Numbered from the stretch's first letter, positions 34,871 to 47,140 are shown. The stretch is 64,000 bases of DNA from Panulirus ornatus (GCF_036320965.1 NC_092225.1:31245443-31309442), one strand, 5' to 3'. The notes: generated from the sequence alone by a model not told the origin. Numbers and translations are program-made.

Positions 34871-35545
34871 TCGTCCTTTGACTGGCTTCGCCTCCCTCGT
34901 TCCTCCCGCCTGCTACTCCTGAAGCGGTGTTGCACCTGAGCGTGTATGCAAATGACGCGTGACGTACACACCCACACATGAATAATGCTCTTACTCAAAT
35001 TCCTCAAAGATAAGATTCTGTTGAAGCTCACCGATGCATCACTTGTTGCTTTCTCTTAGGTATTCTCGAGGAATCCTGCCTCCATCTCCCGGATTTTCAG
35101 AATTGGTCAGAAAGAGGATACAGTGTAGGATGTGAGGATCTCTCTACACGACACAGGATACCAGTGTATCTTACTGATGAACATGACACTCCTGTGTCGT
35201 CCTCGCCAGGCAGAACTTATGTCACATGTGAAGGACAGACTCGAGGCCGCTCGCCACAGGTGTGTAGCGGGTGTGCGGGAGTGCACTGGTGTCAAATTAG
35301 ACCTTGGGCCGTGCACCGCAGGTGTGTCTCAGGGGAAACCTTGGAACTCAGCCACCAGAGTGACAGCTTCTGTTATCGTCCACTACCACCCGCCCCGCGA
35401 TCTGCCGTCCTCCTGGTGACCCGGCCGGTATACCTCACATGTCAGCCACGGGGTCGCATCCGACGGTAATACTGCACACTGTCTATGTCCGAGATGCGCC
35501 CAGAACAACGCACCACGTTTTCTGATTTGGTTCTCATAAAGGAGC
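34871..35545. other. Intergenic, with a weak exon candidate near 35210-35469
   Basis: Two competing readings exist downstream of an acceptor-like 'cgtcctcgccag' ending at 35209. One is a 50-base exon AELMSHVKDRLEAARHR closing at a donor-like cag|gtgtgt (35259). The other is a longer Cys-rich frame to 35469. Neither is proven. Confidence 0.2.
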
Positions 35546-35549
35546 ACCA

Positions 35550-35795
35550 GTGGGAGGGTGGGGACAGGTCACATACAGTGGTGCCAGTGGGAAGGTGGGA
35601 TTAGGTCACATACAGTGGTGCCAGTGGGAAGGTGGGATCAGGTCACATACAGTGGTGCCAGTGGGAAGGTGGGATCAGGTCACATACAGTGGTGCCAGTG
35701 GGAAGGTGGGATCAGGTCACATACAGTGGCGCCAGTGGGAGGCTTGGTTCAGGTCACATATAGTGGCGCCACTGGGAGCTGGGGTCAGGTCACTA
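35550..35795. repeat. 37-bp minisatellite, about 6.5 units
   Basis: Unit 'cagtggtgccagtgggaagg' plus a 'gatcaggtcacata' part. The last two units diverge (gtggcgcc). Confidence 0.93.
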
Positions 35796-36449
35796 AGTAG
35801 TGGAGGACGTACAAGTACGTTTGTCACTGGACTTTAAGCACTGAGGTTGTAGGTGGAGCCCCTCCCTCCCAGCGGTCCGGCGGGTGGAGGTAGACATGTT
35901 ATTTTTGGTGGTCATTTAGCCTTGTATTCCCCTGTGGCGTGGGGTCCAGATAGCGGGCCAAGGTCGCTGGTGATGACGGCGGTGAATCTACATTTTCCCC
36001 TCTCCTTCTCATGGGTGGGGAAACATCTGCAAAATGATATGTGAAACATGTGGGTCCTGGAGCACATCATAACCGTAAAAGCGATGGTCTCGGAGCAGAG
36101 GGTGGCATAAAAAGGTGCAGCAGGGACGACGATCCAGTTCACAACTTGGTTTAAAGTTTCTTATTTTTGTTGTGTTGGGCGGGTGCTCCCGGGCGCCTGG
36201 CTGGATGTTGCCTTGAATAATAGGCAGGAGTTTCCACGAGAGTTTTATGACCTTAGAGACCGTTTGGTTCCTAAGAATAGACTTCGCCCGAAGGAGACTA
36301 AGGTGTGTGTGTCTGTGATGTCCAGCTTTATTTTAAGATGTAGTAGTAGTTATGGCTGGGTCATTTGCTGGAGGCCAGGGAGAGGACATACCTTGGTCAA
36401 GTCAGACACCATCTGTGTAAAGCTCCCCTCCTCTGTGTACGAAGGGGCT

Positions 36450-36451
<2 letters not shown>
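35796..36451. other. Intergenic, nothing recognised
   Basis: Moderately GC-rich unique sequence without supported coding content. Confidence 0.5.

Positions 36452-36525
<74 letters not shown>
36452..36525. repeat. (CA)n microsatellite
   Basis: 37 units. Confidence 0.98.
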
Positions 36526-36526
<1 letters not shown>

Positions 36527-37202
36527 TTTCGTTGGTTCAGCTGGTGAGGGTGAGAACAGGTTGAGGCGTGGAGCGACCTCTGTAGTAGCTGGACCAGCCA
36601 GGCCTCCTTGTTGATTTTCAGTTAAGATCTGTTTACTGTGGTAAGCGGAAGTCAATAATATCTAAAAGGAAGGTCAATAGATACAACAATGGACTCTGAC
36701 GATGTACTCATCCAGGACTTGGTATTTCAGTTTACTTTTAAGACTGAAAGATTTCACGGTCATTGCGGGCGAGTCGTGTCATGTGAGTACATGATGACCT
36801 CACGTGGTTATGACGGACGAGGTGGCGGCAGACTCGGTCTTGTGAGTCACACTCACCCCGTCCGGTGGTGGGCGCCTCCGCCCGCCTCCTGTATTGTGCT
36901 GTTATCTGTCCCCATCGGTCACCGAGCACGTCCATCACAACCGACGGTTAACACCAGCACGTCCCAGTCCTCTACAGTGTCCCTCCCTGATCCGCGCCGA
37001 CCCTGCTTCTGCGTCAGTGATCCTGGGCAGCCAGGAGTGTGGTCGAGGCTCGGGGGGTCATAATACGTACCCCTCACTTGACCAACATCGTGAGGGAGGC
37101 CATTACACGACTGGCGTTGTGTGGGCCACCACTTCACTCGTCTCTCGCCTCTTTACTGAAGTGTCAATATGTAGTTTTTGCTCTCCTGCTTATGGTACGC
37201 TG
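36526..37202. other. Intergenic, nothing recognised
   Basis: GC-rich with scattered CpG. Overlapping open frames on both strands without motifs. Confidence 0.45.
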
Positions 37203-37212
37203 GTTTGTAGCG

Positions 37213-37272
<60 letters not shown>
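37203..37272. repeat. (GC)n-(CA)n microsatellite
   Basis: A short 'gcgcgcgcgc' leads into about 30 CA units. Alternating purine-pyrimidine of this kind can adopt Z-DNA (known property). Confidence 0.97.
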
Positions 37273-37714
37273 ACTATGAGAGGTACTGCTAACACGAACC
37301 ATATCAAGGATTATGCAAAGACATATCAAATATTTCAACAACCCACACAAAACTTCACTGACCCTCCACCCACATCTTTCTCCCCTGTACGACTGGCCTC
37401 TCTGTCTCCCAGTGCACCGTGTGTGTCCACGCCCTTCCTCCTCCCTCGCAACCATACCATGATGGATAAGACTTCACAAATGTTAAACCCCTGAGGATAC
37501 ACAGCTGCAGCGACGGGAGGAGAGGACGCAGGAGAAGGCCCTGGCTCTCATGGTGAGGGAGAATTGAAAGTTCCACCGAGTACTGTTGACTCATGACATC
37601 GCAGATAGAGTGTGGAGGAGTGATTGTTTAGATTATGTTGAGTCTGCCTGATTACGACGGTACGACCATTTAATACGGCCTAATCCCAAAGGGTCAGGTC
37701 TCCTGTCACTATCT

Positions 37715-37880
37715 TACTGATGGGTCGTACCCTCGAGCTCATGGTTCGTGCCATCGTGTTCAAGGGTCGTACTCTCGTGTTCAGGGGTCTTACTGTCGTG
37801 TTCAAGGGTCGTGCTGTCGTGTTCAAGGGTCGTACTCTCGTGTTCAAGGGTCGTGCTGTCGTGGTCAGGGGTCGCCCCAC
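37715..37880 (+). repeat. 21-bp repeat family, locus 2
   Basis: About eight units of 'ggtcgtgctgtcgtgttcaa' plus g, with 'actctcg' variants. Same family as 30408-30555. A short inverted match 'cgacggtacgacc' lies just upstream near 37657. Confidence 0.9.
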
Positions 37881-39047
37881 CTCGCTCCGACCAGACCCCG
37901 GACGCACCACCGTCCATCCTCCGACCTAGTGCTGCCCCTTGTCAGCCAAACCCGCAACTTGTCCTCACCTTCCCCGGTATAAACCAGCTTTGGGTGTGAC
38001 AGAGAGCGTCTTAGGACCCGATTTTTTTCTTTCATAAACCTAGGTTGCTGATTAACTCTCTCTCCTCTGTCTCATAACAGCTCTTTATCTGCAATCGTCT
38101 GAGGCAGCGATAATCTGTGGCTTTCGTCCATCAGATAACTGCGATAATATGACGCTGTAAGACGACGTGTGTCCAGAGGTTAGTGAAGGGAAGGTTACGA
38201 CTGCCAAGCGATAAAGCAGGAAAGAAACGTAAGAATGACAGTAGCGGCGAACCACAGAACCACGAGCCTGAGTAACACAGAGAGACAGATCCAGATAATA
38301 GTCGTTGTAGAGTAACATAGAATGTCATATGATGACTATATACACACACATCAAGACAACACAATTTTGATATTGATAACTATAGGAAAAAGACCTGATA
38401 TAGGCAGTACAGTTAAAAAGAAATAAGAGAGTGGTACTGATATGGATTTATGAAAATGAGACATCAAAATGTACCCAGAGAAACTGGGATTCAGCGGTTA
38501 AGTTAATGATGACGCGTGTAGTCTTGTGGTGATAACAGGTTCCGGGAGGGCAATGTTGTGTGGCTGCATTGTGTCATGTCGGTCATGCAGACAGACAAAC
38601 ACTGTTGTTTGTCTGTCCATTCTTCCCGTCGTCCAGGAAGCGTAGGTTTGGGTGTCGGTGGCGCGGGGCAGGTCACTCTCCCTTTCAACATACGCAATAG
38701 TTCCATCCAGGGCTGAGCCGCAGCCTTCCTCTCAGCGGGACGCAACATAAAGGTTATTGTCTCTCAGGTCTTACCACAGCGCCGCTCCCAGCTGTGCCCA
38801 CCCCACTCCCCCGGGCCTCAGTAACTGGTGCGTCACAGCTCTGTGCCCTGACTGGCAGTCTCTCCTCTCCGGTAATTATCTTGGTCATCACAGTAAAAAC
38901 CCGCATTAGACTCCCTGGGAAGGCCACTCACACACACAATGATTTAGCCTTACTGATGTGTGCCTGGCTCTCCCTTCTGTGTAGTACTGTGCCACGACGC
39001 TTCACCCTCCACGTCCCTGATGATCACTGGAGTTTAGTTCATGGTCG

Positions 39048-39049
<2 letters not shown>
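37881..39049. other. Intergenic, nothing recognised
   Basis: Unique sequence; no coding or repeat family seen. Confidence 0.5.

Positions 39050-39119
<70 letters not shown>
39050..39119. repeat. (TA)n microsatellite
   Basis: 35 units, directly before a fragment of the 'cgccatttcccgc' repeat. Confidence 0.97.
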
Positions 39120-39124
<5 letters not shown>

Positions 39125-39132
39125 GTATATCT

Positions 39133-39186
39133 TTCATACTATTCGCCATTTCCCGCATTAGTGAGGTAGCGTTAAGAACAGAGGAT
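39133..39186. repeat. 'cgccatttcccgc' dispersed repeat, truncated copy
   Basis: About 54 bases with 'ttcgccatttcccgc', 'attagtgaggtagcg' and 'ttaagaacagagga'. It matches the first part of the copy at 53575 and then ends abruptly. Confidence 0.75.
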
Positions 39187-39760
39187 AGATATAGTCATCT
39201 TGCACCGTCTGTGTCAGAATTCCAGTTTTTGCTGTGTACCTCATTAAAGCCAAACTTCCGGTCTAGACTTAATACCCTGGCCCAGCATACACCATACACA
39301 CATCCTCCTTCTTTACCTCCTGCCTCACACTTTTTCCTGGCCCTCCCTCCCTTCCTCTCACTCACCCTCTGCCTGAGCTCGGTGATGACTTAATCGAGAG
39401 TCAGACCGTCGTTGGAGGAAAGGAAAATGAAAGGTGAAAAAAAAAATAATAGACAAAGGAGAAATGTAAATGAGGGTAAAAATAATGCGTAAGATTACGA
39501 AATGTATGACAGGAAGGATTATGAGGAAGAGTGAGGAGGAGAAGACTAAGAAGAGAGGAGGAGGAGGAGGATGAGGGAGAGCGTGATTTAGATGAAGATT
39601 ATGTATGCCTCTGTTGTTTGGAAAAATCATTAATTTCCCAGGATGGGGAGGGATCCTTCACGGCCACTTTCAGTTATGTAAGCCATCAATACACACAGCC
39701 CAGAAGCCGGCCCGTACCACTTGTACTACACGGAAAAACAAAAATGATCGACCATCAAAG

Positions 39761-39762
<2 letters not shown>
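39187..39762. other. Intergenic, nothing recognised
   Basis: Purine-rich around 39410-39590. No coding motif. Confidence 0.5.

Positions 39763-39809
<47 letters not shown>
39763..39809. repeat. (TA)n microsatellite
   Basis: 23 units. Confidence 0.97.
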
Positions 39810-39811
<2 letters not shown>

Positions 39812-40487
39812 ACGGTGGTGTTACCGGACTCTGCCTGCAGAAGATTACACCGCGGGTAAAAAGTCATCATTTCCCTGCTGCTGGAGGTAGCGCCTTCTTG
39901 GAGTTTCAGGAGCCCCTACAGTTAATCATGAATATATATATTTGAACAGTCATGTACAAAGTGATGCCAGGTACCATCTTAAAAGGAATTCGTAATGAGG
40001 AATGTAAATGGACATTACAAGAGGTTTATTGAGATTGCAGTGTACACAATGTTCAGTTGAGGATAGTTCATGTTAGGAGACAGTGTCAACACAGAACAGC
40101 ATCAGGTAGGCCTTGGAATGTCATGCTTCATCAGTATAATGACACGGGTTTACATATGACCCGGGAAAGCCAGAGTAGACAATGCATAACGTCTATGAAC
40201 TAAGGAGTTTAGCATAGCATTTTTCAGTTAAAATTATCTGGAGCTGGCAGTTAATTTTCCTTCATAGTTATTTTTTAATTCATCATTTCCTTTTTTAACT
40301 GTGGATATTTGGGCAAACGATTTGATAAAGGCTCCGAAATTCAGTTTATGATGGTCGTCCGGTGGGTTCCACTGCATCAACACCACCGTCATAATCTCCT
40401 CCTCGGACGTGGATGGGGTCGTGGTTCAGGATCTCTGAGCTGATACGATCATGAGACGTAACTAGGATACGCTCGCGACGACTACTG

Positions 40488-40490
<3 letters not shown>
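39810..40490. other. Intergenic, nothing recognised
   Basis: Unique sequence. Confidence 0.5.

Positions 40491-40562
<72 letters not shown>
40491..40562. repeat. (CT)n microsatellite
   Basis: 36 units. Confidence 0.98.
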
Positions 40563-40564
<2 letters not shown>

Positions 40565-40675
40565 ATGTGTATATGTAGATGTATTCCATTTTTCGGCTGG
40601 TGATGTGATCTATGCATATAATCTTTTTCGCTTTTGTTTTAAACTCGAATTTGCGACACCACAGGATGGCACGAC

Positions 40676-40677
40676 AC

Positions 40678-40708
<31 letters not shown>

Positions 40709-40714
40709 ACACAC
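40676..40714. repeat. Poly-C run followed by (CA)n
   Basis: About 18 C in a row lead into about ten CA units. Homopolymers of this length are often mis-sized in assemblies. Confidence 0.95.
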
Positions 40715-41089
40715 GGGACACAGGGTAACGCCGCGTCTGTCTCGCTCTAACTAATGATACAAAAAATCAAAACGCTCTCCTTTTTCCCCCGTGCTATTCT
40801 GTTGTGCTTTGTGTATAAGTGAAAGACTGTGTGAAGTGTCGTGTTCTAATTGATACGTTATTATTATTATTATCATGAATAACCCCCTCCCTTCCTCCTC
40901 ACTCCTCCTCCCTTGTTCATGGTTTCCTGCTACTTCAAAGCTGCGCGCTACAATCAGTTGGAGGGAAAGGTTGGACTGACTCTTTTGGAGTGAGAAGTTC
41001 TTCGACGAGATTGCACTCCAGTGACACAGCCTCGCCAAAGATCACTATTCCCTCACGTCGAAACCACAAGCGGGCGGAGTCCGGTACTG

Positions 41090-41091
<2 letters not shown>

Positions 41092-41130
<39 letters not shown>
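41092..41130. repeat. (CA)n microsatellite
   Basis: About 19 units. Confidence 0.97.
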
Positions 41131-41132
<2 letters not shown>

Positions 41133-43883
41133 GTTTATAGTTCCATGTATGTATTTCTGGTAGTATTTATACAATGTGCAGCTGGTGTTCCATGCATAAA
41201 CTTGTTTGTACGGTGTTCCCTTGACAACGTATAGTTGGTTGAAATTGTTTCAAGTCACATCCTGTAACATGTAGATGTGTACCATATTCTCGACATTGTA
41301 TCCTAAAGCATAACAGATGAAACAATCTTGCGTTCGTGGATTTGACGATTAAAATGTCCAGTAGCGTGCGATTCCTTGTGCTGTATATCAGGGAAGTGTA
41401 TGGTGTTGGATCCGAGGACAAATGTTGATTATGTAGGAATATGTGTTCAGTTCATCGTAAAGATTTGACTTATATAGTGAATTGAACGTTATTTGTTTTC
41501 CACCTGGAAATTTCTAGGATACAGTATTTTAGAAAAGGCGTAACATATAATGTTTGATATTCTTCGGTAAAACCTCTTTGCATATATCAATTCAGTTCGA
41601 ATATCAAGTGGCGAGAGAATTGTTTACATGCCCGATCATGCCTCACTTCCTGGCTACAAGTATTGCAGTGTGATAAAGCCAAAATCAACATATATGCAAA
41701 TATTTTCAATTTACAGTGTATCGTAGTAAATGTAAACCCAGACTGTGGTGCAGCTTATACATCAGTGGAAATCAGACACTCACGTTTTGTGATGCCGTGT
41801 ACCGCAGGCAACTGGTGGCACGGAACAACTTGCTGCTCAATAACAAACAGGAGCCAGAGGCTCGGTTTCAACCCATTTCCACAAGTTCCTGGCGGTTTTT
41901 GCTTTTCACATCGGCCCCACGCGTTTATTTGAAATGCAAAGACGAAGTTTTCCTTTACTACGAAGATTTCCAGAGAAAAAGTCACGGGAAATGAGAAGTT
42001 TTGACGGTAGGGTAATGAATGGCGGCCGACGGGATGGTGGGGACTTACTGTGATAGGCATGTCTAGGGTGTAGTGAAGATGATGATGATGATGATAATGG
42101 TATCTCCTTCTGAAGCTGATGGTCAGCCATTGTGAGGAGGGAGAAACATACTACGCTTAGTTGCAAATGTTGGCGTTCCTCTCTGTTTTCTTTCAAATTT
42201 TCCCTTTTCTTTTGAATGACAGCGAAGCTCTGTGATCCTGGGGTGAAAAAACCCCGCCCAGGTTCTATCTTCAAAGCTCATGTTTTCATTCTCTACCAGA
42301 CAACTTAAGAATGTGTTTGATTTTGTTTATGGAGCGAATTGTGTTGCTTATAGTCTATGGGTCAGGAGAATCAAACCATCTAGGGTTTTCTCAAGATCGT
42401 AACGTTGTTGAAGGCTCGATGTATGAAATCCATGTGTGAGGAATTTCACTGTAGCGGGTCTGTTACTGGATGAGATACTACAGCTGAACAAAGCAGGTGT
42501 ATGGAGACATTCACTCAGGCAACACATGTGGTTTGTGTAAGAACGTTCAGAGTGGCAGACTTACAACACATCTGTTGTTAAGACTTTAAAAAACAAATTG
42601 TCATCGGACATATCAATTTCCATTGTGTGACCATTTGGGTGACATTATGTACCAGGTTTGTCCAAGTATGATTTTATTTGTTATATGTATTTTTCTTGTT
42701 TTTTTTTTTTTTTTTTTTGCCAAACTTTGACTACTGAGAGTGGAAATTTTTCATACTGTTTTGCGATTTTTTCATTACAAATAAAGATCGTTCATGTGTT
42801 TGCTGTATCAGAATAATTTTCACCAAGATTCTAGCCAGGGAACCATCTCTAGTAAGTTCGGTACTGATCCAGTATGTACGTTATCATAACGTGATGTTCC
42901 TATATTTCTTTAGTGCTTAGTAGTTTCATTGTGGCATCCTGGATCTTTTCATGACGTCGACTGTTATAATCTTAACTCCTGCAGGTGAAGCAGGGGTCCT
43001 TTTGAAACATCAGAGCCCCATGACTTGTATGTTTCTATTTCGGGCACGAAACTGATTTTTCCTGTGCTATCAGCGTCCGGAATCGATATACTTTCCTGCG
43101 TGTGTCAGAGCTTCTCAGTATTTATTGAATATTGTGTACGTGGGCGGGTAAGGGAAGCGTCCCACAATAGTGAAAATTATTCTTTTCAATAATTCTTACA
43201 GTATTGTTGGGCAGTAGTCCACCCTGAACACTGCAAGCCATACCTTCGTATGTATTTACAGCATGATCCAAAATGTCCTTATCGGCTTCGCTGTGTCCGC
43301 GTGGAATAAGATTATAGACTAAAGATGCTGTGTGAGTATATGTTGAATGAGAGTAACCAAGGTAGAATGTATGAACGTTTCTTGCACAAGGTTGCACCTC
43401 TGACTCTGTCGAGGGTTTCTCTCAGGTACTGAAGTAAGCCGAGCCATATCACAGGTTCTTCGTGGACCGGACATACTGTCAGCCGCTGAGATAGACTCAC
43501 AAATTAGGACAGAGGCACTTGAGTTCCTGGTCAGTGTGTACAACACGGTCGTTAAGACCACAATGTGCATTGATGTTACGTGGATCTCAGATGATGTATT
43601 TAGGTGACGCACTGACTTTCATGTGGGACACTGTTTGTTTGTTAGCGAATAATTACCTTCAGTTTTTGGATGAAAATTGAAAATTATGAGATATTTGGGA
43701 CTATATTGCTACCTAACCAGATAAATGTCATTAATAAGATGGATTATGCAAATTAAATGAATATAAGGTTTAAGTTTCTCCTGTGTAGGACAACTATATA
43801 TACATAATGTCACCAAGAAAGGTCGCGTGGAAGAAATTAAATGTCAGGTTATAGATTGTGTAGCCTTGATCACAATAATGTCT
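41131..43883. other. Intergenic, no recognised gene
   Basis: 2.7 kb of unique sequence. Open frames at 41663-41994 (+), 41755-42274 (-) and 43122-43612 (-) show no motif I recognise. A run of T lies at 42701-42718. Confidence 0.5.
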
Positions 43884-45252
43884 TGTAGATCACATTCAGT
43901 GGAACATGGGGCTGTAGGTCACATTCAGTGGAACATGGGGCTGTAGATCACATTCAGTGGAACATGGGGCTGTAGGTCACATTCAGTGGAACATGGGGCT
44001 GTAGGTCACATTCAGTGGAACATGGGGCTGTAGGTCACATTCAGTGGAACGTGGGGCTGTAGGTCACAATCAGTGGAACATGGGGCTGTAGGTCACATTC
44101 AGTGGAACATGAACATGGGGCTGTAGGTCACATTCAGTGGAACATGAACATGGGGCTGTAGATCACATTCAGTGGAACATGAACATGGGGCTGTAGATCA
44201 CATTCAGTGGAACATGAACATGGGGCTGTAGATCACATTCAGTGGAACATGGGGCTGTAGGTCACATTCAGTGGAACATGGGGCTGTAGGTCACATTCAG
44301 TGGAACATGGGGCTGTAGGTCACATTCAGTGGAACATGGGGCTGTAGGTCACAATCAGTGGAACATGGGGCTGTAGGTCACATTCAGTGGAACATGAACA
44401 TGGGGCTGTAGGTCACATTCAGTGGAACATGAACATGGGGCTGTAGGTCACATTCAGTGGAACATGGGGCTGTAGATCACATTCAGTGGAACATGGGGCT
44501 GTAGGTCACATTCAGTGGAACGTGGGGCTGTAGGTCACATTCAGTGGAACATGGGGCTGTAGATCACATTCAGTGGAACGTGGGGCTGTAGGTCACATTC
44601 AGTGGAACATGGGGCTGTAGGTCACATTCAGTGGAACATGAGGCTGTAGGTCACATTCAGTGGAACGTGGGGCTGTAGGTCACATTCAGTGGAACATGGG
44701 GCTGTAGGTCACATTCAGTGGAACATAGGGCTGTAGGTCACATTCAGTGGAACATGGGGCTGTAGGTCACATTCAGTGGAACATGGGGCTGTAGATCACA
44801 TTCAGTGGAACATGGGGCTGTAGGTCACATTCAGTGGAACATGGGGCTGTAGGTCACATTCAGTGGAACATGGGGCTGTAGGTCACATTCAGTGGAACAT
44901 GGGGCTGTAGGTCACATTCAGTGGAACATGGGGCTGTAGATCACATTCAGTGGAACATGGGGCTGTAGGTCACATTCAGTGGAACATGGGGCTGTAGGTC
45001 ACATTCAGTGGAACGTGAGGCTGTAGGTCACATTCAGTGGAACATGGGGCTGTAGATCACATTCAGTGGAACATGGGGCTGTAGATCACATTCAGTGGAA
45101 CATGGGGCTGTAGATCACATTCAGTGGAACATGGGGCTGTAGGTCACATTCAGTGGAACATGGGGCTGTAGATCACATTCAGTGGAACATGGGGCTGTAG
45201 GTCACATTCAGTGGAACATGGGGCTGTAGATCACATTCAGTGGAACATGGGG
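43884..45252. repeat. 29-bp minisatellite, about 46 units, with AGGTCA in each
   Basis: The unit contains 'ctgtaggtcacattcagtgg' then aacatgggg. Most units read AGGTCA and a minority AGATCA at the same position. About six units carry an extra 'gaacat', giving 35 bp, in two clusters (44100-44225 and 44390-44440). Units abut with no spacers, so this is not a CRISPR array. Confidence 0.98.
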
Positions 45253-45699
45253 CAGGTTTGAGTTAGGCAAGTTGCTCATCCAGCCAAACTGTTTAACAGT
45301 GTGGATTCCTGGTAGGCTTGGGTGCGGCGGTAGTGCTCTCTTGATGGCTTCCCAACTATAGTTTACGTGACATGTTGGAGGTAAGTTCTGAGTGTTGATC
45401 TTGTTAGACGCGTGTTGGTTACCCTTAGTATAATAGTAAGATAGTATTTAGTTCAGTACCAAACGTTAATTATAAGTTGTCAGAGAATTGTAATTACAGT
45501 TGATGATGCTGAATTAAGAGTATAGAAGTACGGACGACTGGCAGGGCAACGTTAGGGCAGAAGGAAAAGATCTTTTGTGACGAAAGTACGGATTTTTTTT
45601 ACGAACGAGTAAGCATTCTGTATGGAATGGGTGGGTTGGTTGTAAGTCCCTGACGGTCCTTGACGGTCTTTGATACGCTCTCTCACGAAATATGGAAGA
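45253..45699. other. Spacer between the 29-bp array and a LINE fragment
   Basis: No feature recognised. Its 3' part may be decayed upstream sequence of the LINE. Confidence 0.5.
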
Positions 45700-46560
45700 G
45701 AAGAACTGCTCAGAATGGAGCAACAGTCTCGTAATTGGGAGGGAACAGCGAACACACGTCGCGATAGCATTCTGTAGAAGTGTGATGGTGACTAGTGGCG
45801 CAGTGCTGGAGCCACTGCTATCCATGATCTCTTACATGATTTGCCAAATGAGATGGATTCGCACCTGTGTATGTTATGAAGCTAAAATCATGAAGGGTTT
45901 GAGGAGCAGCGGAGACTGCAAGATATTGCAAAATGACCTCGACAAGATGCAGGGGTAGTCAGAGAAAGGCTATATGAAATCACCTTGGGAAATACAAAGT
46001 GTTTGGATTGACCAGACGTTAAGTACCATATCGGTAGAAGTGAATGACAATATTCATACTGTGGGGGGGGGGGGGGGGGGGGCTAGCAGCTGACATCATG
46101 CTGAACTTGTCAACCAAACTTGTGAAAAGAATCGTGAGTGAGGCTAATTGTGTTTTGGACCGTGTCAAAATGACATTCACGTTCATGGAGTGTGAGATGT
46201 TTTGAGGGAGATTCATAGCGTGCATTCGCCTCAGGCTGAAGTAGGCCACCTGTCTGGTCTCTTCACTTGAAGATCTACATACAATTGTTGGAGAGGGTCC
46301 AAAGAAATGCAACAATAATGGTCCCAGATTTGAATGGAATGAGCTACGTGGAGAGGAGGAATGCCTTCAGTCTCCCACATTGAAAGAAATAAGAGTAAGG
46401 AAAGACATAACTACATATAAATTTCAAAGAGCCCATAACGATGTTCACCCAGAACAGTTCTCTGATACAAGGAGAGAGTCGTGAACAAGATGGCGCAGCT
46501 GTATGTTAGGCAAGTGAAGTGTGTGGAGGAAGTGAAGACGAAGCACTTCTTTAGCAACAG
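45700..46560 (+). pseudogene. CR1-like LINE, 3' half of reverse transcriptase, decayed
   Basis: An in-frame piece reads VMVTSGAVLEPLLSMISYM (family 'VTSGVPQGSVLGPLLFLIYIN'), 'MRWIRTCVCYEAKIMKG' where FADD has become CYEA, and LRSSGDCKILQNDLDKMQG. After frameshifts and a 20-base poly-G at 46063-46082 come 'ERVQRNATIMVPDLNGMSY' and 'VRKDITTYKFQRAHNDV', matching the thumb/C-terminal 'LERVQRRATKMIPxLRxxSYEERL' region. It is clearly a pseudogene. It covers the half missing from 29149-29902. Confidence 0.88.
46063..46082. repeat. Poly-G run, 20 bases
   Basis: Perfect homopolymer inside the LINE fragment; length likely uncertain. Confidence 0.95.
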
Positions 46561-46670
46561 AGGTGTGGGGTCAAAGAACAAGTTTAGCCAAGAGCAAGTG
46601 GGTGGGTGTGATTGCCCTAAGAAAATTCAAAGTGCTCTATGACAGTTAATCAGGGATGAGAGGGGGGCTT

Positions 46671-46674
<4 letters not shown>
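46561..46674. other. Flank of the LINE fragment
   Basis: Nothing recognised. Confidence 0.4.
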
Positions 46675-46705
<31 letters not shown>

Positions 46706-46738
46706 CACACACACAACACACACACACACACACACACG
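46675..46738. repeat. (CA)n microsatellite with two interruptions
   Basis: About 30 CA units broken twice by 'caacac'. Confidence 0.97.
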
Positions 46739-46964
46739 AGGCAAAGAGCCATGAGTAACATCCGGTATGACCTTTGCGGTAGGTGGCCGTTGCACCTCCA
46801 TGGGACACCATCCAGCGTGAGGCGACCACGTCGCCCCTCGCCCAGGGTGGTGTTCTCACGTCCAGCTCCTGCCGCACCAGCAGCACACATGACGTGCTGC
46901 TTCATCACCAGTCACCTGCTTCTGATGAACTCTTAGGTCCTTTTGAGTACCCGGGGATGCCACT

Positions 46965-47140
46965 CACCCTTGAGCACGACGATACCACCCCTCGGTATGA
47001 TGGCCTGGCCATTGACCTGAACCTTGAGGTCCAGGTCAAAGGTCGTCTCATCATAAACCCAAGGGTTAGTACCTTCCTATTCAGTGGTCGCACCATCCTG
47101 CTCAAGGGTCGTTCCGTTGAGCTCGAGGGCTCAGAGACAT
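46965..47140 (+). repeat. 21-bp repeat family, locus 3, with flanking conserved block
   Basis: At 46971-46988 lies 'cttgagcacgacgatacc', the inverted form of the unit. Then a conserved block 'ggtatgatggcctggcc' and 'attgacctgaaccttgagg', then two direct units, 'ggtcgcaccatcctgctcaa' and a diverged one. The block also occurs near 61225 and 61515-61560, beside locus 4. Confidence 0.7.

Noticed and set aside
41663..42274. Overlapping frames on both strands near 42 kb
   Set aside because: Neither strand shows a recognisable domain and they overlap each other; kept as unassigned intergenic sequence.
43122..43612. Three overlapping minus-strand frames before the 29-bp array
   Set aside because: Amino-acid use is plausible, but no family or splice structure could be recognised; a decayed transposon remains possible.
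43884..45252. CRISPR array (29-bp repeats)
   Set aside because: Units abut without unique spacers, there are no cas genes, and the sequence is eukaryotic.
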